From: Treponema_I sp045599005
Lineage (GTDB): Bacteria; Spirochaetota; Spirochaetia; Treponematales; Treponemataceae
Length of the DNA: 64,000 nt
Reading direction: 5' to 3'
Assembly (NCBI GenBank): GCA_045599005.1
Contig: JAZRVF010000012.1
Coordinates: 62,001 to 126,000 of the forward strand
Positions 25,466 through 33,700 of this stretch are shown one piece after another. The notes below the pieces were generated by a model. The model was given only the letters and a program-made list of their open reading frames with translations. It did not search any database and was not told the origin of the DNA. The position numbers and the translations under genes are program-made. How positions within the stretch are numbered: the stretch's first letter is position 1; each line of letters begins with the position of its first letter.

Positions 25466-26047
25466 TCACACAAGATAATCCACAGAAAAATCATTTTCAT
25501 CATGAGGAACCGTGTCAAAAACCAGCTGATCAAAACAGACACCGACTGTAGAAGGTCTTGCACCCAAAAGTCCTGTAAGCCGGTTCAGGAAACGGTCATA
25601 AAAGCCTCTGCCCCGCCCTAATCTGGAACCGTCACGGCCAAAGGCAAGTCCTGGAACCAGAACCAGCATCCGCTCAGCAGAAAAATCAGCTGCCAGCGAA
25701 GAAAAATCAGCTTTCTGCAGATCTGTTTTCGGCTCAAAGATTCCCCATGATCCGGCTTCAGTGTCAGCAATCGGGTCATTTTCCAGAAAGAAAAAATCCA
25801 TTCCGCCATCCTCCCTGACTTTAGGAACGAGCACTTTTTTCCCAAGTTCAAGTCCACGGCGCATTACCGGAAGCACATCCACTTCGTCAGCCATGCTCAT
25901 AAATCCCAGCACAACCTCCGCATTGTCAAACCGGTCACTCTGAATGATCGACATGCACTTCCCCATGCTTGCAAACCCTTTTGTAACCGGATCCAGCTGT
26001 TTCAGAATCAGTTTCGCCTTTTTACGGAATTCTATCTTGTCCTGCAT
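25466..26047 (-). CDS. fthC: 5-formyltetrahydrofolate cyclo-ligase
   Basis: 193 residues of the MTHFS family: ATP-driven conversion of 5-formyl-THF to 5,10-methenyl-THF, a folate salvage step. The C-terminal signature is GLAFGRDGSRLGRGRGFYDRF, split here as LVPGLAFGRDG and RLGRGRGFYDR. The N-terminal FRKKAK basic block is also typical. Length is normal. There is no Shine-Dalgarno site; the -10 box ends 6 bases before the ATG. Confidence 0.92.
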   Translation of the reverse strand: MQDKIEFRKKAKLILKQLDPVTKGFASMGKCMSIIQSDRFDNAEVVLGFMSMADEVDVLPVMRRGLELGKKVLVPKVREDGGMDFFFLENDPIADTEAGSWGIFEPKTDLQKADFSSLAADFSAERMLVLVPGLAFGRDGSRLGRGRGFYDRFLNRLTGLLGARPSTVGVCFDQLVFDTVPHDENDFSVDYLV

Positions 26048-26053
26048 GTGCTC

Positions 26054-26082
26054 AATCTATCACAAAGACCTTTCCGCGCCAA
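26054..26082 (-). promoter_or_regulatory. fthC promoter, leaderless type
   Basis: Minus strand TTGGCG, 17 bases, TAGATT, 6 bases, ATG. Confidence 0.55.
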
Positions 26083-26102
26083 CAATCACCCGCCATGACC
26101 TA

Positions 26103-26132
26103 TTGACCCAAGCCCTGTTTCTCTGATATATT
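26103..26132 (+). promoter_or_regulatory. ispE promoter, leaderless type
   Basis: TTGACC, 18 bases, TATATT, 7 bases, ATG at 26140. Divergent from the fthC promoter without overlap. Confidence 0.6.
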
Positions 26133-26139
26133 CCCTTTA

Positions 26140-27000
26140 ATGCGTTGTAGTGTTCATGAAAAAGCCTATGCAAAAATCAATTTGCACTTGCGCGTTCTAC
26201 CGCCCAGAGGCGGTGGATTTCATGATATCGAGAGTATCTTTCAGAAAGTTCCTCTTTTTGACGAACTGCTGATAGAGATGGCGGAGAAAGACTACGGATG
26301 TCAGGTTTCCTGCGCTGATTTTCAACTTCCAGTCATCAATACAATCACCACTGCTTATACTCATTTCTGTGCCCTTACCGGCTTTGACAGAGGCGTGCAT
26401 GTCACGCTGGCCAAACGGATTCTTTCCGGTGCAGGTATGGGTGGCGGATCTTCTGATGCGGCTTCAATGCTTCACGGTCTGCAGAAACTTGCAGACATCA
26501 GGCTGACAGACGCACAGCTGCATTCACTTGCGGCAAAAATCGGAAGTGACGTGTTTTTTTTCCTGTCACAATCGGAGAGTACAGCCGTTGTAACAGGGCG
26601 TGGGGAAAATGTCAGGTACATTACTCCCCGAAGAGATCTTAATTACGTTCTTGTGAGTCCTGGAGTTTCCAGTTCAACAAAAGAAGCTTACAGCCTTGTT
26701 GATTCGTGGAGAAATCAGGATGAAACCAGTTTTCCGCAGATAAGTGTGCTTGAAAGTATGTACAATCAGCGTGCTTCAGCGTGGGATTTTTCAAACAGTT
26801 TTACTGATCCGCTGGCACATCAGTATCCGGAGATTGCATCCGCATTAAACGACGTCCGTTCCTGTTCGCCGGATTTTGCAGATATGACAGGTTCCGGCTC
26901 TGTTGTATTCGGAGTATTTGAAGATAAAAACGCAGCAGAAAACGCATTCACACAATTAAATCGCAAATGGGAGAAGTGCCATTTACTACCTTCTTTCTAG
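26140..27000 (+). CDS. ispE: 4-diphosphocytidyl-2-C-methyl-D-erythritol kinase
   Basis: 286 residues, GHMP kinase fold; fourth step of the non-mevalonate isoprenoid pathway. Motifs: AYAKINLHLRV at the start, the phosphate loop GAGMGGGSSDAASML and the C-terminal MTGSGSVVFGVF. Length is typical. There is no ribosome site; a promoter ends 7 bases before the ATG. spoVG follows with its own ribosome site after 40 bases. Confidence 0.94.
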   Translation: MRCSVHEKAYAKINLHLRVLPPRGGGFHDIESIFQKVPLFDELLIEMAEKDYGCQVSCADFQLPVINTITTAYTHFCALTGFDRGVHVTLAKRILSGAGMGGGSSDAASMLHGLQKLADIRLTDAQLHSLAAKIGSDVFFFLSQSESTAVVTGRGENVRYITPRRDLNYVLVSPGVSSSTKEAYSLVDSWRNQDETSFPQISVLESMYNQRASAWDFSNSFTDPLAHQYPEIASALNDVRSCSPDFADMTGSGSVVFGVFEDKNAAENAFTQLNRKWEKCHLLPSF

Positions 27001-27040
27001 AGCTTAACTGAACTCATTTGTAAATTTGAAGAGGTTAATC

Positions 27041-27325
27041 ATGCAAATTACAGAGGTTCGTATCCGTAAAGCGTCTGCCGAAGGAAAGTTAAAAGCTTAT
27101 TGCACAGTCACATTTGATAACTGTTTTGTGATTCACAACGTAAAAATCATTGAAGGAAAAACAGGTCTGCTGATTGCCATGCCCAGCAGAAAGACCAGTG
27201 CCGGTGAGTACAAGGATGTTGTACATCCTATCACACCGGAATTCCGTACTCTGATGCAGAACACAATCATCAGCGAGTACAACGCCGGTCATGTCGAAGA
27301 AGGCCCTTCCGCTGACTTTGACTGA
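27041..27325 (+). CDS. spoVG: SpoVG family nucleic-acid-binding regulator
   Basis: 94 residues. MQITEVRIRK and GLLIAMPSRKTSAGEYKDVVHPI are hallmark blocks. SpoVG binds DNA and RNA site-specifically in Staphylococcus and Borrelia; its targets here are unknown. ATG 27041 was chosen over one 15 bases upstream because GAGG sits 6 bases before it. It lies downstream of ispE. No separate promoter is evident. Confidence 0.95.
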   Translation: MQITEVRIRKASAEGKLKAYCTVTFDNCFVIHNVKIIEGKTGLLIAMPSRKTSAGEYKDVVHPITPEFRTLMQNTIISEYNAGHVEEGPSADFD

Positions 27326-27334
27326 TTTCTTTTA

Positions 27335-27363
27335 GTGACAAATCTGTACTAATATGTTACAGT
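27335..27363 (+). promoter_or_regulatory. Promoter of tRNA-Gln(TTG)
   Basis: GTGACA, 17 bases, TACAGT; the tRNA begins 11 bases after the -10. Confidence 0.5.
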
Positions 27364-27374
27364 GTCAAATATAT

Positions 27375-27447
27375 TGGGACGTCGTCAAGTGGTAAGACAA
27401 CGGCTTTTGGTGCCGTCATTCCGCAGGTTCGAATCCTGCCGTCCCAG
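27375..27447 (+). tRNA. tRNA-Gln (anticodon TTG)
   Basis: Acceptor TGGGACG/CGTCCCA, anticodon stem ACGGC/GCCGT with loop TTTTGGT (anticodon TTG, reads CAA), T arm GCAGG-TTCGAAT-CCTGC, discriminator G. No CCA is encoded. With the CTG tRNA at 25342 both glutamine codons are covered in this window. Confidence 0.95.
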
Positions 27448-27553
27448 TGAAAAAAAACATCATAGGGTTTCTGAGTAAATCATAGTTTTCAAAGCCTCTA
27501 GTTTTCCGGAATAAAAAAACGGTTTTTCATCAATTGTTTATTAGGAGTCAGAT

Positions 27554-28108
27554 ATGGAAAGAATGACATTAAACGCAGCAGTCCGTACTACAACAGGTAA
27601 ATCTGCAGCAAAAGCTCTTCGTGCAACAGGCCGTCTTCCCGCTGTAATGTACAACAGCAAAGGTGAAGCAACAATGCTCGATGTTGATGAAGTGGAGTTC
27701 ACAAAAGTATGGAAAGTTGCTACACCCACCACACTCATCAACCTGGTTGTAGATGGAAAGACATACACAGCATTCATCAAAGACACTGAATACGACATCA
27801 TTTCAGACAGAAACCTGCATGTAGACTTTCACGTTATCGATGATGACAAAGTCATGACAATTGGAATCAAACTGCTGATTTCCGGCAATGCACAGGGTGT
27901 CCGCGATGGTGGTTTCCTCCAGAAAGGTACACAGACAATCAAGATTTCATGTCTGCCTAAAGATCTGCCCGTCCGCATGGAAGCAGATGTTTCCAAACTT
28001 AAGATTGGTGAAGCACTGGCTGTAAAAGACGTTGTTCTTCCCGAAGGTGTAACAGTTGTTTCAAACAAAGAAGTAATCGTTGCTTCTGTAAGAGCACCAA
28101 AAAAATAA
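27554..28108 (+). CDS. rplY: Ribosomal protein L25/general stress protein Ctc
   Basis: 184 residues, the long (Ctc) form with an N-terminal L25 domain that binds 5S rRNA and a C-terminal TL5-like beta domain. The start MERMTLNAAVRTTTGKSAAK and RATGRLPAVMYNSKG are typical. TAGGAG lies 6 bases before the ATG. A strong terminator follows. The usual neighbour pth is not next to it. Confidence 0.93.
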   Translation: MERMTLNAAVRTTTGKSAAKALRATGRLPAVMYNSKGEATMLDVDEVEFTKVWKVATPTTLINLVVDGKTYTAFIKDTEYDIISDRNLHVDFHVIDDDKVMTIGIKLLISGNAQGVRDGGFLQKGTQTIKISCLPKDLPVRMEADVSKLKIGEALAVKDVVLPEGVTVVSNKEVIVASVRAPKK

Positions 28109-28127
28109 GCTGATTTTTCAGCAGAAG

Positions 28128-28170
28128 AAGCCACTTTCCGTGTTGTTCATGGTGAGTGGCTTTTTTTTTT
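28128..28170 (+). terminator. Terminator after rplY
   Basis: AAGCCACT/AGTGGCTT stem with an inner CCGTG/CATGG pair and a run of ten T. It ends only ten bases before the tilS -10 box. Confidence 0.85.
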
Positions 28171-28179
28171 ACATATCAT

Positions 28180-28185
28180 TATTAT
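28180..28185 (+). promoter_or_regulatory. tilS -10 box, leaderless type
   Basis: TATTAT ends 6 bases before the tilS ATG. The -35 position falls in the upstream terminator arm (TGGCTT, weak). Confidence 0.35.
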
Positions 28186-28191
28186 TGACTC

Positions 28192-29550
28192 ATGTCCTCA
28201 CAAGAACAGGATTCTGTAAGCACAGTTTTTAAGGCTGCTCTCCAACATTTTGAAGCACATTTCTTTTCCCTCAGCGGCAGAAATGTGCTTGCATCCGTAT
28301 CCGGCGGCGTGGATTCCATGACAATGCTTTTCCTTCTGGACAGATTCAGGAATCAGTTTCAATACAATCTTTATGCAGTGACCGTAAACCACAACATAAG
28401 GGAAGAAGCCGTTTCAAAAGCTGATGCAGATCTGGTTGCCCAATGGTGCCGGAACCGAGAAATTCCATGCTGCGTGAAAACACTGGAACCAGGCTCTGTT
28501 TCCCGCACAGAAAAACTCCGGCAGCGCGGTACAGAGGAAGCCGCCCGTTTTCTCCGCTACAATGCGATTGAATCCGTTGCAAAAGAAAACCAGTGCTGTG
28601 TCATTTTTCTTGCCCACAACAGAAATGACAGACTTGAAACACTTCTCCAGCGTTTTCTTCAGGGTGCGGCAGGACCTTCTGCCTGCGGAATGGAACAAGC
28701 CCGTATGCCCTACTTCCGTCCGCTTTTTGATGCAGACAGACAGCAGATTGAAGCTTTTGCCCTGCACAATGCTGTACCTTTCAGGACAGATGCGACAAAC
28801 TTTGACAATTCCTATTTCCGCAACAAAATACGGAACCGGCTGATTCCATTGCTCAATGAACTGGAGCCAGGTTGGGACACCGCAGTGCTTTATGGTGCCC
28901 GGAAGCGCCGGCTGGAAGCTGATGCACTCAGTGAAATGGCGGATAAAATCTTCTGGAAAAGGGAAAGTCCTGGAACAATTTCTGCACCGGCCGCTGATTT
29001 TTGGCCCTTACCTGATGCAGTAAAAATCAGAATACTGTATAATGGATTAGCTTTTTTTGGCACAGAACAGAGAGTTCCTTATCACATTCTGGAATCTTTT
29101 GCACTTACCGGTAAAACTTCATCCGGGGCTGGTGTAACATTTTACAGACAGAATGATTTTATCTTCATCTGCAGCAACGGGGTGCGGGAAAACCACGGCT
29201 TTCTAAAAGAAAGTTCCGGGTTCTGCGTGCCGGTTACAGAAGAAGGTGAATACCAGCTGCCCTTCGGAACTGTTGTTGTAAGCCCATGCTCTGACGGGAA
29301 ATTTACAGCACGCCTTAAGCAGGACACGCTGGAACAGAGGATTTCCGGTCCTTTCAGGCTTCCTGCAGTAATCAGAAATGCGGTAAGTTCGGACAGACTG
29401 CGTTTTTCAAACGGATGCACAAAAAATGTCTTCAAACTGTTTTCCGAAAAAAAAGCAGACCCGCGGTTCCGGCACAGAATTCCCGTAATCCAGGATTCAT
29501 CGGATTCTGTCACAGCTGTCTGGTTCCAGGCCATACTTGAAAATATTTAG
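28192..29550 (+). CDS. tilS: tRNA(Ile) lysidine synthase
   Basis: 452 residues. PP-loop ATP pyrophosphatase with VSGGVDSMTML near residue 35, then HNIREEAVSKADAD and LAHNRNDRLETLLQRFLQG. C-terminal TilS domains are present. It converts C34 of the CAT-anticodon tRNA-Ile to lysidine so that it reads AUA. No ribosome site is seen before the ATG. ftsH follows after 8 bases with an AGGAG box, so the pair is probably co-transcribed, as in many bacteria. Confidence 0.93.
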   Translation: MSSQEQDSVSTVFKAALQHFEAHFFSLSGRNVLASVSGGVDSMTMLFLLDRFRNQFQYNLYAVTVNHNIREEAVSKADADLVAQWCRNREIPCCVKTLEPGSVSRTEKLRQRGTEEAARFLRYNAIESVAKENQCCVIFLAHNRNDRLETLLQRFLQGAAGPSACGMEQARMPYFRPLFDADRQQIEAFALHNAVPFRTDATNFDNSYFRNKIRNRLIPLLNELEPGWDTAVLYGARKRRLEADALSEMADKIFWKRESPGTISAPAADFWPLPDAVKIRILYNGLAFFGTEQRVPYHILESFALTGKTSSGAGVTFYRQNDFIFICSNGVRENHGFLKESSGFCVPVTEEGEYQLPFGTVVVSPCSDGKFTARLKQDTLEQRISGPFRLPAVIRNAVSSDRLRFSNGCTKNVFKLFSEKKADPRFRHRIPVIQDSSDSVTAVWFQAILENI

Positions 29551-29558
29551 GAGTTATT

Positions 29559-31397
29559 GTGGAAGTCAAAAGAAAAAAAGAATCAAATAAATTCGGCATT
29601 ATTTTCTTTGCAGTGGTAATGATTTTTCTGGCAATCTATCTGTTTTTCGGCTCAAGGTCCACAGGTATGTCAGAGATTTCATACACCCAGTTTCTGAATC
29701 TCCTTGAAAGCAACAAGGTTTCTTCAATATACATAATTGACGGTTCTGTCATCCAAGGTTCCGCAGTTTTTGACAACGGACAGATGACCAGTTTCTCTAC
29801 ACAGATTCCTTACAACGACGCAACACTCATGGACAGACTCCGGGAACATCAGGTTTCCGTAAACGGCCGCACAACCGGCGAATCTTTCTGGGATATCCTG
29901 ATTTCTCTCATGCCTTGGATTTTCACGATTTTCTTTGTCTCAATGATTTTCAGACAGAATGCGGCACAGTCTTCAAAAGGGGTATCTTTCGGAAAAAGCC
30001 GGGCCAGAATCTACGATGAAAAAAACAGGAAAATCCTTTTTTCAGACGTGGCAGGTCAGGAAGAAGCAAAAGAAGAACTTAAGGAAGTTGTTGATTTTCT
30101 TAAAGATCCAAAAAAATACCGGGACATAGGAGCAAAAATTCCTACAGGAATTCTTCTTGTAGGAAATCCGGGTACAGGAAAGACCCTTCTTGCCCGGGCG
30201 GTTGCAGGCGAAGCAGGAGTCAATTTCCTGCATATCTCCGGAAGTGATTTTGTAGAGATGTTCGTAGGTGTGGGTGCAAGCCGCGTCCGTGACCTTTTTG
30301 AGCAGGGCCGGAAAATGGCACCTGCAATCATCTTTATTGACGAAATTGATGCAGTGGGACGGGCCCGGGGAACCGGACTCGGTGGCGGACATGACGAGCG
30401 CGAACAGACTCTGAACCAGATGCTGGTAGAGATGGACGGTTTTGACAACAAGACAGACGTGATTGTTCTTGCTGCGACAAACCGCCCTGATGTACTGGAT
30501 GCCGCACTTCTCCGTCCAGGACGCTTTGACCGTCAGGTTACGGTCTCTCTTCCGGACATCAAAGAACGGGAAGCAATTCTCAATGTCCACGCAAAAAACA
30601 TCCGTACCGATTCTTCCGTGGATCTGGCAAAAATTGCCCGTGCTACTCCTGGAATGAGCGGAGCCGATCTTTCCAGCATAGTGAATGAGGCAGCACTTTA
30701 CGCAGCACGCACGGACAGGACTGAAGCGACCATGGCAGACTTTGAGCGTGCCCGTGACAAAATCCTGATGGGAGTGGAACGCAAATCCATGGTTCTGCCT
30801 GAGAAAGAACGAATCATGACAGCATATCATGAAGCAGGACACGCACTGCCCTATTATTACCTCAAGAACTCGGAACCCCTTCATAAGGTTACGATTATTC
30901 CGCGGGGACGAGCACTGGGTGTCACAATCGGTCTGCCAAAAGAGGACGCTCATTCCTACACAAGCAGTTTCCTGAACGACCGCATTGCCATTATGTTCGG
31001 CGGTTATGCGGCAGAAACTCTGATTTACGGAGAGACCACAACCGGAACACAGAACGACATACAGCAGGCGACAAACATTGCACGACGAATGGTCTGTGAA
31101 TGGGGAATGGCTCCTTCTGTGGGTGCTGTTTCTTACGGTCAGGAAGACGAACCGATTTTCATGGGACGCGAACTTGCACGCCACAAGGAACTGTCAGATA
31201 TTACAGCCCACGAGATTGATGTTGCGATAAAGGAAATTCTTTCCGTGAACAGAGAACGGGTAATGTCAATTCTGCAGGAACACAAAGATCAGCTTACAAA
31301 ACTGGCAGAAGCGCTGGTTGAAAAAGAAACACTTGATGATTCAGAAATCAGAACCCTGCTGGGCTTTGAACCTTTATCTCCGGAGGAACAGGAATGA
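29559..31397 (+). CDS. ftsH: ATP-dependent membrane protease FtsH
   Basis: 612 residues. Two membrane helices (about 10-30 and 108-128) flank a periplasmic segment. The AAA module has Walker A GNPGTGKT, Walker B IIFIDEIDAVGR and the arginine-finger region RPGRFDRQV. The M41 protease has HEAGH. It degrades membrane and regulatory proteins. The start is GTG, with AGGAG 6 bases upstream. The next gene begins inside its stop codon (ATGA). Confidence 0.97.
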   Translation: MEVKRKKESNKFGIIFFAVVMIFLAIYLFFGSRSTGMSEISYTQFLNLLESNKVSSIYIIDGSVIQGSAVFDNGQMTSFSTQIPYNDATLMDRLREHQVSVNGRTTGESFWDILISLMPWIFTIFFVSMIFRQNAAQSSKGVSFGKSRARIYDEKNRKILFSDVAGQEEAKEELKEVVDFLKDPKKYRDIGAKIPTGILLVGNPGTGKTLLARAVAGEAGVNFLHISGSDFVEMFVGVGASRVRDLFEQGRKMAPAIIFIDEIDAVGRARGTGLGGGHDEREQTLNQMLVEMDGFDNKTDVIVLAATNRPDVLDAALLRPGRFDRQVTVSLPDIKEREAILNVHAKNIRTDSSVDLAKIARATPGMSGADLSSIVNEAALYAARTDRTEATMADFERARDKILMGVERKSMVLPEKERIMTAYHEAGHALPYYYLKNSEPLHKVTIIPRGRALGVTIGLPKEDAHSYTSSFLNDRIAIMFGGYAAETLIYGETTTGTQNDIQQATNIARRMVCEWGMAPSVGAVSYGQEDEPIFMGRELARHKELSDITAHEIDVAIKEILSVNRERVMSILQEHKDQLTKLAEALVEKETLDDSEIRTLLGFEPLSPEEQE

Positions 31398-33613
31398 TCA
31401 GAAAAACCGCTAAATTTGCCGCAGCCTTTGTCTGTGCAGTCTTTGTTTTTTCCGCAAGTCTTTTTTGCGAAGAATCGATGAACACCCGTGTGGCAAAGCG
31501 TTATGCTGAGCTTGCCATTGCCGCTCTTGACTCGGGAGATTCCGAATCGGCGCAGCTTTACACACAGTCAGCTCTTGCCTACGATGAGACCCTTTCTGAC
31601 CTCTGGTACATCTCCTACCTGATTGAGGCAGGAAAGGATTCCCTCCCTGCAGCACAGACAGAACCTTTGGAAAAAGCTGTTCTTCTGGACAGATGGAACA
31701 CATATTCCTCCGCTGTCGCCCGCACACAGCTGGCGAAACTCCGTATGCAGACCGGAGATTTTACAGGCGCACTCAGACAGCTTACAGACTATCCTGAGCT
31801 GATTACACCGGATGCCCAGGCTTTGAAAATTGAGATTTACTACAAAACCGGTGATTACGGAAGTGCCCGCGACATTGTTGAAGATTCCGTGGCACTTTAT
31901 CCCAGCGAGGCCTCTTTTCCCCGTCTATTTTTTGAATACGAGATGGCTTTTGACGGAATTGTAAGCCTGAACAGAGAAAACTCATCTATTTACACCAAGC
32001 TCGGCAGCAATTCCTCTCTGACCGCTTTCGACGCTCCTGTGTCCGCTTTGGGCAAACGCCTGCTCCAGCACATCTTCGAGTATGCAGACAAAGACAACGA
32101 CATCCTGCTTTATGCAGCCTATTTTGCCGACCAGACAAATGCACTTCGTTATCTGGACGCATACAGAACCCGGGAATACAACAATCCTTTCTTTGCAGAA
32201 AGCGCATACATCAACGGAGCAATTTCCGCAGCAGAAGCTGTTGACCAGTTCATTGAACTGTCAGACGGAAACATTGATTACAACCAATTATGCAACTTTT
32301 CCGAAGCCCTTTATGCAAACAACGAAACCGATGCCCAGGATCAGCTTTTCGTTTATCTCTGGAATTACACCGGAAACGTTTATTTCGATACAAACTGGAA
32401 TTCAATCACTGACATGACCTGTGTCTATGAACATGGACTTCCTCTTGAAGCCACTTACGACAAAGACAATGACGGAATCAGCAGCTGGGAATGTGTTTTT
32501 GAATTCGGTATTCCTCATTTCATTCTTCTGCCTGAAGAATCACGCAAAGTAACATACTCCCAGTATCCGGCGATTGAATCAGTTGAAAACCTTTCCACCG
32601 GACAGATTTTCGAACTTGTGCCGGATTCATTGACATGGACACCTCTTGCACTGCAGCTTTCAGCAGTAATCGAGAACTTCTTTGTCCCGCTGCCGGCATT
32701 TTATTACACTCCGCTTTCTGACGAAACAATTCTTGCTGATTCATACCGCATCACAACACCTGTAAACGAACGGTCAGAGGCAACAGCCCAGTTCACAATG
32801 CTCCGCGGCAAACCTCTTTCTGCCCATTACCAGCAGAATGACAAAGTTTACGCAGAGGCCTTTTTTGATGACGGCAAGATCACCAGACGTTCTGTAGATT
32901 TTGACGATGACGGTTTTTTTGAGAAAACTGAGATCTATGGATTTGACTGGCGCACTGCAATCACACTGATGACGGAAGAGGAAGAGAACGAACTTTTTTC
33001 AGACCTTTTCAACTCACTTTTCGGAAAGACAGGAACCTACCTTGAAAGCATTGAACTTGACCTTGATTTTGATGGTAATCCTGATTACAAAGTTACATGG
33101 AATGCAGACGGAACAGAAACATCCTTCTGGGATTCTACAGAAGAAGGAACCTGGAACATGACTTGCACCAGCTCAAAAGACGGAGACTGTATCAGCGCAA
33201 GTTTTATGAATCCGGTCACTGGAGCACTGGTTTCAGTTGCCTATCTGGATTCTGAGCCGGTCATACTTGAAGACAATCACACAGTTTATTCCATTGTCCG
33301 CCAGAACAGACAGGATTTGACAGAAGACAGCAATGTCTCTTTCTACTGGATTTATTCCGCAGATTTTGCTGCTGATTTTACAGAACTTTCAGACAATTAT
33401 CATGACATTCTTGATAGTATCAGTGAGAACCTTGTTTCCCTTATTAACACAGACAATGGAATGTCATCATTCATGTCGGTTTTTAACGCATCTTCTCTGC
33501 TTCCAGAAACACCGGCAGACAATTTGGGAACTTTAATCATGGACACATACCGGATCTGCGCCATAAAAGCAGGAAACTCAATTTTTGCCCAGCTGATCGA
33601 CAGATTCCTTTGA
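31394..33613 (+). CDS. Secreted TPR protein with calcium-loop-like motifs
   Basis: 739 residues with a signal peptide (KFAAAFVCAVFVFSASLFC). TPR-like helices span residues 30-180 (RYAELAIAALDSGDSESAQL; KIEIYYKTGDYGSARDIV). The middle and C-terminal parts have Asp-rich loops of EF-hand/thrombospondin-3 style: YDKDNDGISSWE, DFDDDGFFEKTE and DLDFDGNPDYKV. I do not recognise a named family. The 4-base overlap with ftsH means coupled translation, which hints at a link to envelope protein quality control. A terminator follows. Confidence 0.75.
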   Translation: MIRKTAKFAAAFVCAVFVFSASLFCEESMNTRVAKRYAELAIAALDSGDSESAQLYTQSALAYDETLSDLWYISYLIEAGKDSLPAAQTEPLEKAVLLDRWNTYSSAVARTQLAKLRMQTGDFTGALRQLTDYPELITPDAQALKIEIYYKTGDYGSARDIVEDSVALYPSEASFPRLFFEYEMAFDGIVSLNRENSSIYTKLGSNSSLTAFDAPVSALGKRLLQHIFEYADKDNDILLYAAYFADQTNALRYLDAYRTREYNNPFFAESAYINGAISAAEAVDQFIELSDGNIDYNQLCNFSEALYANNETDAQDQLFVYLWNYTGNVYFDTNWNSITDMTCVYEHGLPLEATYDKDNDGISSWECVFEFGIPHFILLPEESRKVTYSQYPAIESVENLSTGQIFELVPDSLTWTPLALQLSAVIENFFVPLPAFYYTPLSDETILADSYRITTPVNERSEATAQFTMLRGKPLSAHYQQNDKVYAEAFFDDGKITRRSVDFDDDGFFEKTEIYGFDWRTAITLMTEEEENELFSDLFNSLFGKTGTYLESIELDLDFDGNPDYKVTWNADGTETSFWDSTEEGTWNMTCTSSKDGDCISASFMNPVTGALVSVAYLDSEPVILEDNHTVYSIVRQNRQDLTEDSNVSFYWIYSADFAADFTELSDNYHDILDSISENLVSLINTDNGMSSFMSVFNASSLLPETPADNLGTLIMDTYRICAIKAGNSIFAQLIDRFL

Positions 33614-33638
33614 TCATCAGTTTTTCTTAGTTTATCAT

Positions 33639-33684
33639 GGGCTGTCCTTCACACATCTGCTGCAATGGACAGCCCTTTTATTTT
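33639..33684 (+). terminator. Terminator overlapping the lepA promoter
   Basis: Perfect 9-bp stem GGGCTGTCC/GGACAGCCC followed by TTTTATTTT. Its right arm contains most of the lepA -35 box. Confidence 0.85.
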
Positions 33685-33694
33685 CAAATATAAT
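33666..33694 (+). promoter_or_regulatory. lepA promoter, leaderless type
   Basis: TGGACA, 17 bases, TATAAT, 6 bases, ATG at 33701. The -35 is embedded in the terminator stem of the upstream gene. Confidence 0.6.
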
Positions 33695-33700
33695 CAGGGA

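Noticed and set aside
30042..31184. Long minus-strand frame opposite ftsH (380 codons)
   Set aside because: It is antisense to clearly coding ftsH, has Cys/His-rich unlikely composition and no ribosome site.
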